From an archaeon (GTDB lineage: Archaea; Nanobdellota; Nanobdellia; Pacearchaeales; GW2011-AR1), in the NCBI GenBank assembly GCA_030699005.1, contig JAUYLQ010000056.1, positions 1 through 13,403 of the forward strand: 13,403 bases of DNA, read 5' to 3'. Shown piece by piece: positions 1 to 4,966 of the stretch (position 1 is its first letter; the number at the start of each line of letters is the position of its first letter). Position numbers and translations under genes: made by a program. The notes beneath the pieces are model-generated. The model worked only from the letters and a program-made list of their open reading frames with translations. It made no database searches and was not told where the DNA came from.

Positions 1-145
1 CTGTTATTAAGTCTTTTCAGGTAAGAGCAATTAAAAAACCAAAAGCGGCAACTATTGCAGTGCTTGTTGACTTTCTGAATTCATTTTTGAAAATAGAAAT
101 TGATTTCTTTACTTTTTTTGATTTTTTTTCTTTTTCTTCTGCCAT
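1..145 (-). CDS. DUF5654-like small membrane protein, interrupted by in-frame TGA, truncated by window edge
   Basis: Reading begins at ATG 145-143, two bases after the rbcL stop, so it is probably co-transcribed with rbcL. The N-terminus is charged and Lys/Glu-rich (MAEEKEKKSKKVKK...). It is followed by a hydrophobic segment, TAIVAAFGFLIALT, at residues 29-42. Codon 43 is TGA (19-17); beyond it the same frame continues K-D-L-I-T to the edge. Small archaeal DUF5654 proteins, as I recall them, have a Lys/Glu-rich start and a membrane segment ending ALxW(K/R/N)D, so a Trp is expected exactly where TGA stands. Seen: the frame, the TGA and the continuation. From memory: family resemblance. Possible readings are a pseudogene, a 42-residue product, a sequencing error (TGG to TGA) or recoding. 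TGA serves as a normal stop for other genes here (the helicase, uL3), which argues against genome-wide reassignment. Function is unknown. Confidence 0.55.
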
Positions 146-147
146 TT

Positions 148-1569
148 TTAATAAACAATCTTCGGGCCATAACCCCAGTGTTTAACTGCATGTGCTAGAG
201 AACTTTCGGGATGGTCTTTTACAAATTTCCTTACAGAAATCCCCTTTTCATAAATTGCCCTGGCTTCTTCAATTGCAATTACCCCTGCCTCAACTCCATC
301 AGGGTGACCAAGAAGTCCGCCTCCACACTGAATAATTATATCTTCACCGAGTTTACTTAAAACTGATTCAAAGTCCCCGGGATGAAGCCCTCCTGATGCA
401 ACCATCCATACGGGTTTTATACTCCCCCAATCCTGCCCCAAAGTCGGAATTTTTGGGTGGGGCATTAATTTTTTATCCTGCAAAGCATGACAAATATATT
501 CAGCTTCCCCATAATCCTCCATTTTTGCCAAGGGAGAACCTCCATGGAGACTGTCAACTCCCATTAATCTAAATAACTTTGCAAGAAAAATCATTGAAAC
601 ACTAAACCCATTAAGTTTCCCAAATCCATGAATTCCCGGCGAATTATCCCTTGTTAAAAATCCGTGCATTGCCCTATGTGCATGAATTGCAAGTCCCGGA
701 TTATTTCTTCTAATTGTATCCACTGCTGCAAAACCGGTTGTCACGACATCCATCATCATAAAAATTCCCCCATTTTCTTTTATTGCTTTAGCACGCTTAA
801 TCATCTCATTAATATCAGAATGGGTTGTATTGCACAAATAAAATTTTTTATTCCCTGTTTTCTTTTCAGCCTCTTTTGCCTTTTCAAGTACCATCCTACA
901 TCTTTTATAAAAATTATTAAACTTTAGATTGGTTAAATTCTCGTCATCTTTTATTCCTTCATAAGTCCCATTTCCAGAGGTAAAAAGAACTTCTGCAAGT
1001 TTTGCCTGCTCAATATCTGTTCTCCCAATCTTAGGCTTTGGGACTGTTGCAACTAAACACCCCTTTTTCTTATTTAATAGTTTTCTTACGCCGGGAACTC
1101 CATACTTAGGCCCGGGAAATGCCTTAATCATCTTTTTTGGAAAATAAACATCATAAATTCTCATTGCTGAAACCATTTTCATTCCGGCAATGTTTCCCGC
1201 AATTCCTGCAAGCAATCCCGAGATATTGTTCATTTCAAAAAGTTCGATAGGATATGCAATTTTAAACATATTTTTGCTGTAATCCAAGTCATATACAAGG
1301 GCCCTTAATCTATTGGCTTCGGGAATTCCCGAATCTTTTCCATCATAAACTTTTGTCCATGTTCCTGTTGAACTTTCGGCAGCGACTGTTGCTGCAGCCT
1401 CTTTAAACAAATTATTTCTCAGCTTTTTTTCAGAAATTTTTTTAGAATGAGAATATTTTGCTTCACGAACTGCTTTTTCATCGAGTTCAATTTTCAAGAA
1501 GGTTACTAAATAATTCTTTTTGTTTGGACTCCATCCCTTTTTTGCAAGATAATCAAATTGAACTGCTAT
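148..1569 (-). CDS. rbcL: Ribulose-bisphosphate carboxylase large chain, archaeal form III or III-like (RuBisCO)
   Basis: Catalyses carboxylation of ribulose-1,5-bisphosphate to two 3-phosphoglycerate; in archaea it ends the AMP pathway that starts with AMP phosphorylase (8221-9699 here). Catalytic residues are all visible (spinach equivalents in brackets; numbering from TTG 1497, add 24 for the longer protein): E41 and T46-W47 of ESSTGTWT (E60, T65, W66), N102 (N123), K154 and K156 of KPK (K175, K177), K183-D-D185-E186 (carbamylated K201, D203, E204), H274-R275 and H278 of HRAMH, H318 (H327), K325 (K334), S368 (S379) and GGG 392-394. Start: no ATG fits. TTG 1497 lies inside the conserved N-terminal domain, because the upstream codons still encode FDYLAKKGWSPNKKNYLVTF, like the start of Thermococcus RuBisCO. 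The frame is open up to TGA 1578-1576. ATA 1569-1567 sits 9 bp after GAGG of a good Shine-Dalgarno and gives 473 residues. Odd: loop 6 reads GGSPLAK, and there are insertions. Active-site retention argues against a form IV RuBisCO-like protein. Confidence 0.93.
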   Translation of the reverse strand: MAVQFDYLAKKGWSPNKKNYLVTFLKIELDEKAVREAKYSHSKKISEKKLRNNLFKEAAATVAAESSTGTWTKVYDGKDSGIPEANRLRALVYDLDYSKNMFKIAYPIELFEMNNISGLLAGIAGNIAGMKMVSAMRIYDVYFPKKMIKAFPGPKYGVPGVRKLLNKKKGCLVATVPKPKIGRTDIEQAKLAEVLFTSGNGTYEGIKDDENLTNLKFNNFYKRCRMVLEKAKEAEKKTGNKKFYLCNTTHSDINEMIKRAKAIKENGGIFMMMDVVTTGFAAVDTIRRNNPGLAIHAHRAMHGFLTRDNSPGIHGFGKLNGFSVSMIFLAKLFRLMGVDSLHGGSPLAKMEDYGEAEYICHALQDKKLMPHPKIPTLGQDWGSIKPVWMVASGGLHPGDFESVLSKLGEDIIIQCGGGLLGHPDGVEAGVIAIEEARAIYEKGISVRKFVKDHPESSLAHAVKHWGYGPKIVY

Positions 1570-1576
1570 TTTTATT

Positions 1577-1582
1577 CACCTC
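1577..1582 (-). promoter_or_regulatory. Shine-Dalgarno that decides the rbcL start
   Basis: The minus strand reads GAGGTGA at 1582-1576, a seven-base match to the archaeal anti-Shine-Dalgarno. Nine bases separate GAGG from ATA 1569; the other ATA (1575) would be only three bases away. No comparable motif lies before TTG 1497. A TTTTAAAA element about 30 bp further upstream may be the TATA box, but the area is AT-rich and this is weak. Confidence 0.55.
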
Positions 1583-1625
1583 TATTTTTATAATAACTCT
1601 TAACAACTTTTAAAACTTCTGGAGT

Positions 1626-2159
1626 TTATCCCTGTTCAAAACTGGATCCAGAGCACGTAATCTCTGCAGGACAAAATGGAATATCCCCCACTGAATCAAC
1701 CACCTGACACTGATTCCCCGACCTCTTTGGAGAAATTTCAATTAAAGAAGGTTTTGAAGTGAAACCAAAAAAGCAGTAAGTTTTTCCGGACTCATTCCCT
1801 GGAAGGGAAATCTGATTTGTCAAAGTTTTATAATTCAAAAGATTTTCAACTGTTTTTGGGTCGTCTTCAAGAAAAAAACTTTTCGATTCAAGTTCTTCTG
1901 AAACAGAAACTAAAAGAGACTCCATAGCAAATTCACCTCTTGAAATTGAGATTAAAACTGATTCCGAAGAAGGGTCATAACAAGTATAATCTGAATTTAA
2001 TGAAACTTTTCCAAGAATCTGATTGCATGCCCCTGATCTGTTTAAACTTGAACCGACATAACCATTAACTGCGGCCCAAACTCCCCCGATAATTGCAACA
2101 GTAAGAAGAATTAATAGAACCGTACTTATTACCTGGCTTAAACCTTTTTTTCCATTCAT
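1626..2159 (-). CDS. Archaeal type IV pilin-like protein with six cysteines
   Basis: A 177-residue protein with a class III (type IV pilin) signal: MNGKKG, predicted prepilin peptidase cut after Gly6, then the LSQVISTVLLILLTVAIIGG hydrophobic helix at about 7-26, which anchors the subunit in the membrane and packs in the pilus core. The remainder (about 37-177) is a non-membrane domain with Cys at 45, 60, 129, 151, 163 and 169, enough for three extracytoplasmic disulfides. Its ATG overlaps the upstream pilin-like gene by four bases (ATGA), indicating an operon and likely translational coupling. It could be a minor pilin or pseudopilin of an adhesion or secretion filament; no motor ATPase or prepilin peptidase is in the window to decide. 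The N-terminal class is clear. The C-terminal domain I do not recognise. Confidence 0.82.
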   Translation of the reverse strand: MNGKKGLSQVISTVLLILLTVAIIGGVWAAVNGYVGSSLNRSGACNQILGKVSLNSDYTCYDPSSESVLISISRGEFAMESLLVSVSEELESKSFFLEDDPKTVENLLNYKTLTNQISLPGNESGKTYCFFGFTSKPSLIEISPKRSGNQCQVVDSVGDIPFCPAEITCSGSSFEQG

Positions 2160-2623
2160 GCAACAATTATCTCCTTACCCTGCCTTTCCTCGCAAGTGTG
2201 AGATTTCTTGTCCTCAGAAGAAGTTTTTCCAATCAAAACGGGGATAAGAAGAATTTTCTCTGCACCCGATGCATCAAATGGTCCTGAAAACGTTCCTCCC
2301 TGATTGAGGCCTTCGTCCGGCCAGTTTGCAGAAGTTCCTTCTAGAAGGACCTCCGTCGTATAAGAACCTTCTCCAGAGACTCTTGCCTTCATTCTATAAA
2401 TTGGAACATTTCCTGAGTTTGAAATATAGATTGAACCTCCAGAGTATTCCGCTTCAAACTGAACCTCATCACAAACCAGCTGAACATTTTTACCGTTAAA
2501 TTTTGTTATTGCTTCCTGAGTTAACCCCCTAAGCCACAAAAAGACTATCAATGCGATTACAATAACTATTGTTATTAACAAAACAGTTGCGATTACGGGG
2601 GACAGGCCTCTTTTTTTTATCAC
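2156..2623 (-). CDS. Archaeal type IV pilin/archaellin-like protein
   Basis: A 155-residue protein opening with MIKKRGLSPVIATVLLIT, the standard archaeal class III signal peptide: cleavage after Gly6, then a hydrophobic helix at about 7-30. The mature domain has alternating beta-type stretches (SIYISNSGNVPIYRMKARV at about 64-82) typical of the Ig-like beta sandwich of archaeal pilins. Cys51 and Cys144 could form one disulfide. The start is GTG at 2623-2621 with no Shine-Dalgarno but a TATA-like box about 26 bp upstream, so a leaderless mRNA is likely. It is the first gene of a two-gene pilin operon running toward rbcL. Which filament it belongs to cannot be told from the sequence. Confidence 0.85.
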   Translation of the reverse strand: MIKKRGLSPVIATVLLITIVIVIALIVFLWLRGLTQEAITKFNGKNVQLVCDEVQFEAEYSGGSIYISNSGNVPIYRMKARVSGEGSYTTEVLLEGTSANWPDEGLNQGGTFSGPFDASGAEKILLIPVLIGKTSSEDKKSHTCEERQGKEIIVA

Positions 2624-2645
2624 TCTTTTTTAAAGGGATTTGGCA

Positions 2646-2653
2646 TTTTTAAA
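2646..2653 (-). promoter_or_regulatory. TATA box for the pilin-like operon
   Basis: TTTAAAAA on the minus strand lies at -30 to -23 relative to the GTG start at 2623. That spacing places transcription initiation at or next to the start codon, consistent with a leaderless transcript and the missing Shine-Dalgarno. Confidence 0.5.
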
Positions 2654-2664
2654 TTTAGCTAAAA

Positions 2665-2685
2665 ATCGGCTTTTTGATTTCCGAT
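2665..2685. repeat. Short inverted repeat between divergent promoters
   Basis: ATCGG (2665-2669) and CCGAT (2681-2685) are inverted arms around an 11-bp spacer, between the pilin TATA box (2646-2653) and the uL1 TATA box (2707-2715). It could be an operator for either promoter. Arms this short in AT-rich DNA may be chance. Confidence 0.25.
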
Positions 2686-2706
2686 AAAAAAACGAGGCAG
2701 GAAAAC

Positions 2707-2715
2707 TTTTATAAA
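2707..2715 (+). promoter_or_regulatory. TATA box for the uL1-uL10-P1 operon
   Basis: TTTTATAAA, preceded by the purine-rich GAAAAC that could act as BRE. Initiation about 25 bp downstream, near 2737-2740, gives a leader of roughly 65-70 nt that begins just before the hairpin at 2747. Confidence 0.65.
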
Positions 2716-2746
2716 CCTTTCAAATCTTAAATTTTCATCCAAATAA

Positions 2747-2793
2747 CTACATCGCCGAACTCCATAGTTCTTGGAAACAGGCGCATAATGTAG
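2747..2793 (+). promoter_or_regulatory. Folded leader of uL1 mRNA, candidate uL1 autoregulatory site
   Basis: Three nested arms pair perfectly: CTACAT (2747-2752) with ATGTAG (2788-2793), CGCC (2753-2756) with GGCG (2780-2783), GAACT (2757-2761) with AGTTC (2766-2770), with a CCAT loop. A large asymmetric loop, TTGGAAACA (2771-2779), lies only on the 3' side. uL1 is known to bind helix pairs separated by an asymmetric loop in 23S rRNA (H76-H77) and in its own mRNA in bacteria and methanococci. The loop here resembles the CCUUGAAAUA side of the bacterial 23S site. The outer arm ends in the first AG of the uL1 Shine-Dalgarno AGGAGG (2792-2797), so folding would compete with ribosome binding. 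Pairing is seen; uL1 binding is inferred. Confidence 0.55.
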
Positions 2794-2805
2794 GAGGATA
2801 AAAAC

Positions 2806-3435
2806 ATGGAACTGAATGAACAATTAAAATTAGCTTTAGCGGAACTTAGAAAAAGTGACCCGAAAAAATTTAAACAAACTGTCGACCTAGTGATAAACCT
2901 TCAAAAATTTGATGTTAAGAAAAACCCCCTTAACATTTTCATAAAAATTCCACATAAATCAAAAGATAAAAAAATTGCAGGTTTTTTTGAATCAAAAAAT
3001 GATTTTATCGATACAATCACCGAAATGGATTTTAAAAAGTACGGTGACAAAAAGAAATTAAAAAACCTTGTAAAAAGATATGATTTCTTTATCTCTCAGG
3101 CCAAACTAATGCCAAAGGTTGCAACGACTTTTGGAAGAGTGCTCGGACCTGCGGGAAAAATGCCTTCACCTCAGCTTGGAATTGTTCTTAATGCTGATGA
3201 AAAGTCCATAAAGGATTTGAAGGAAAAAATTGATTCAAGCCTTAGAATAAGGGCAAAGGAGCCTTCAATAAAGGTTGCGATTGGAAAAGAAGACATGAAA
3301 GACGAAGAAATTATTGAAAACATCCTCTCAGTTTACAATGAGCTGGTTAAGGCGCTTCCAAGAGACAAAGAAAACATCAAAAATATTGAGCTTAAGTTTA
3401 CTATGACTAAACCCGTAAAAATGAAGGTAAGATAA
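2806..3435 (+). CDS. rpl1: 50S ribosomal protein uL1 (L1)
   Basis: A 209-residue protein of normal archaeal L1 length. uL1 forms the mobile stalk at the E site, binds 23S rRNA H76-H78 and helps release deacylated tRNA; in several prokaryotes it also represses its own operon by binding its mRNA. The family signature is GRVLGPAGKMPSPQLG at 110-125, in the second domain; the first domain (about 1-65 plus the C-terminal strands) carries the RNA-binding face, including FDVKKNPLNIFIKIPH at 35-50. ATG 2806 is preceded by AGGAGG (2792-2797) at good spacing. It is the first gene of the operon, one base ahead of the uL10 start. uL11, often next to uL1 in archaea, is absent here. Confidence 0.96.
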   Translation: MELNEQLKLALAELRKSDPKKFKQTVDLVINLQKFDVKKNPLNIFIKIPHKSKDKKIAGFFESKNDFIDTITEMDFKKYGDKKKLKNLVKRYDFFISQAKLMPKVATTFGRVLGPAGKMPSPQLGIVLNADEKSIKDLKEKIDSSLRIRAKEPSIKVAIGKEDMKDEEIIENILSVYNELVKALPRDKENIKNIELKFTMTKPVKMKVR

Positions 3436-3436
3436 A

Positions 3437-4321
3437 ATGAAAAAGAAAAATTTAAAACATGTTTCAGAGGGGAAAGTCAAAGCAGTAAAAGAAATTTCTG
3501 ACTTAATTAAAACAAAAAAGACTGTCCTCATTGCAGATATTTCAAGCATCCCTGGTTCCCAATTTCAGCAAATCGGGAAAAAACTTAGAGGAAAAGCACT
3601 TGTCAAGGTACCCAAGAAAAATTTATTTTTCAGGGCAATTGATGAATCTAAAAAAGAGGGAGTCGAGAAATTAAAAGAATTTTTTGATAAACCTGTTGCA
3701 ATTCTTTTTTCAGATTTGGATTCTTATGAACTTGCGGGATATCTTCTTAAAAATAAAAGCCCGTCAAAGGCAAAACCCGGGCAAATTGCTACTAAAGATT
3801 TGGAAATCCCAGCAGGTCCAACTGACCTGGTTCCGGGTCCTGCAATTTCTGAACTTGGTGCTCTTGGGATTCAAATTCAAATTCAGGGCGGAAAAATTGA
3901 AATTAAATCTCCAAAAATAATTACAAAAGAGGGTGAAAAAATAACTGAAGGGGCATCTGCAATTTTATCTAAACTTGGAATAATGCCTTTTACTATAGGG
4001 TTTACTCCAATTTGTGCATACGACTCATTAAAAAATATTCTTTACGTCGACATAAAAATTAATACGGATGAAGCAACAGAAAGCCTTAAAAATTCTTACG
4101 CAAGAGGTCTTGCATTGGCAGTTAAACTCGGATATTTTACCCAAGAAACAACCCCTTTAATGATTCAAAAAGCCGCTTCTCATGAGAGAAGGTTAATCAA
4201 AGTAATAACTGGCGAGCCCGATGAAGCTCCTGTTTTAGAAGAGAAAAAAGAAACTCCTCAAGAAAAAAAGGAGGAGAAAAAAGTGAACGCCGCTGAAGGA
4301 CTTGCTTCCTTGTTCGGTTAG
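3437..4321 (+). CDS. rplP0: 50S ribosomal protein uL10 (P0 stalk protein)
   Basis: A 294-residue protein. uL10 anchors the ribosomal stalk to 23S rRNA beside uL11 and carries P1/L12 dimers on its C-terminal helices, recruiting translational GTPases. The N-terminal rRNA-binding domain is at about 1-105; the archaeal/eukaryotic inserted domain at about 110-185 contains PAGPTDLVPGPAISELGALG (125-144). The extension at about 190-265 holds the P1-binding helices. An acidic/Lys hinge follows, and the protein ends with NAAEGLASLFG, the same tail as P1. The start lies one base after the uL1 stop, giving tight coupling. The frame and C-terminus are complete and nothing is missing. Confidence 0.96.
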   Translation: MKKKNLKHVSEGKVKAVKEISDLIKTKKTVLIADISSIPGSQFQQIGKKLRGKALVKVPKKNLFFRAIDESKKEGVEKLKEFFDKPVAILFSDLDSYELAGYLLKNKSPSKAKPGQIATKDLEIPAGPTDLVPGPAISELGALGIQIQIQGGKIEIKSPKIITKEGEKITEGASAILSKLGIMPFTIGFTPICAYDSLKNILYVDIKINTDEATESLKNSYARGLALAVKLGYFTQETTPLMIQKAASHERRLIKVITGEPDEAPVLEEKKETPQEKKEEKKVNAAEGLASLFG

Positions 4322-4348
4322 TTCAAAATTAAATAAAAGGAAAACAAA

Positions 4349-4639
4349 ATGGAATACATATATGCAGCACTTTTGTTGCACAAACTGGGAAAAGAAGTTA
4401 GTGAAGACGCTGTTAAGCGTGTTGTTGCGGCAACAGGCACAAGTGCAGATGACTCTAAAGTCAAGTCACTTGTAGCAAGTCTAAAAGGTGTGAATATCGA
4501 TGCTGAACTTGCAAACGCAAGCCTTGTTTCAGCAGCTCCGGCAGCATCACATGCAGCTGAAGCCAAGAAAGAAGAAGCACCAAAGAAAGAAGAAAAGCAT
4601 GAAGCTGCAGCAGAAGGATTGTCTGCATTGTTTGGATAA
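4349..4639 (+). CDS. rpl12: 50S ribosomal protein P1 (archaeal L12)
   Basis: A 96-residue acidic stalk protein. Residues 1 to about 58 form the helical dimerisation domain (MEYIYAALLLHKLGKEVSED...). This is followed by an Ala/Pro hinge at 62-72, a Lys/Glu-rich stretch (EAKKEEAPKKEEKHEAA), and the universal tail EGLSALFG that binds elongation factors. Several dimers load on uL10, encoded 27 bp upstream. AAAAGGAAAAC upstream gives a modest Shine-Dalgarno. This is the last gene of the ribosomal operon; the 100 bp to tRNA-Thr contain no clear hairpin terminator, only T-rich stretches. Confidence 0.96.
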   Translation: MEYIYAALLLHKLGKEVSEDAVKRVVAATGTSADDSKVKSLVASLKGVNIDAELANASLVSAAPAASHAAEAKKEEAPKKEEKHEAAAEGLSALFG

Positions 4640-4707
4640 TTTTAAGTTTAGATTTTATCCACTCGGACAATCCTCAACTTCTTTAGTCGTGACTTCACTT
4701 CAACAAA

Positions 4708-4715
4708 TTTTATAA
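4708..4715 (+). promoter_or_regulatory. TATA box for tRNA-Thr
   Basis: TTTTATAA ends 25 bp before the first tRNA base at 4741, the normal archaeal TATA-to-start distance, so tRNA-Thr probably has its own promoter rather than depending on the ribosomal operon. Confidence 0.6.
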
Positions 4716-4740
4716 TTCTCAATATTCTCCTTTGAGCGGT

Positions 4741-4813
4741 GCCTGCATAGCTCAGCTGGTAGAGCATTTGCTTCGTAAGCAAAAGGTCGGGAGTTCAAAC
4801 CTCTCTGCAGGCT
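4741..4813 (+). tRNA. tRNA-Thr (anticodon CGT)
   Basis: A complete cloverleaf: acceptor GCCTGCA (4741-4747) with TGCAGGC (4806-4812), D stem GCTC/GAGC (4750-4753/4762-4765), anticodon stem TTTGC/GCAAA (4767-4771/4779-4783) around loop TTCGTAA with CGT at 4774-4776, T stem GGGAG/CTCTC with one G-U pair, and T loop TTCAAAC. It reads ACG (Thr). The discriminator is T4813, common in archaeal tRNA-Thr. CCA is not encoded and no intron is present. Confidence 0.96.
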
Positions 4814-4893
4814 TATTGAACGAGCGACAGTTGGTCGGGCGAACAAATCTAAATTTAATTAGTGTGGAACCAAATTTACGGGTTGTGAGTTGT

Positions 4894-4917
4894 TTCAAAC
4901 CTCTCTCTAGACTTATT
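4894..4917 (+). repeat. Degenerate copy of the tRNA-Thr 3' end
   Basis: Positions 4894-4917 match 4794-4817 (T loop, T stem 3' strand, acceptor 3' strand and flank) at 21 of 24 positions with an offset of exactly 100 bp. TTCAAACCTCTCT and the TTATT after the gene are identical; only three acceptor positions differ (GCAGGC versus CTAGAC). The rest of the cloverleaf is not recognisable in between, apart from a possible D-arm-like stretch near 4826-4846. It is a tRNA relic or attachment-site remnant; no integrase gene is near. Confidence 0.55.
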
Positions 4918-4936
4918 TGTAATTAATTCCACAAAT

Positions 4937-4944
4937 CTTTATAA
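4937..4944 (+). promoter_or_regulatory. TATA box for the helicase gene
   Basis: CTTTATAA lies at -30 to -23 from ATG 4967, suggesting a leaderless transcript. TTAGG just before the ATG is at best a weak Shine-Dalgarno. Confidence 0.55.
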
Positions 4945-4966
4945 CTTCACACCAATTTTTTAGGTT

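Noticed and set aside
1..145. Genome-wide TGA-to-Trp code change
   Set aside because: TGA ends the helicase, uL3, the 233-residue protein and the upstream pilin gene at sensible family ends, and TGG is used for Trp throughout.
148..1569. Form IV RuBisCO-like protein instead of true RuBisCO
   Set aside because: All main catalytic residues are kept, including the carbamylated Lys, DDE, both KPK lysines, HRAMH and the loop 6 Lys.
4267..4321. Strong internal Shine-Dalgarno AAGGAGGAGA before GTG inside uL10
   Set aside because: It would give only a 12-residue peptide identical to the uL10 tail; the purine-rich codons for KKEEKK explain the motif.
4318..4670. Two long minus-strand ORFs antisense to P1/L12
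   Set aside because: They are shadows of the biased Ala/Lys/Glu codons of P1; no start signal or plausible protein.
4732..4926. Plus-strand ORF of 64 codons reading CIAQLVEHLLRKQKVGSSNL
   Set aside because: It is a translation of tRNA-Thr, a well-known false ORF type, continued through the degenerate repeat; there is no separate coding signal.
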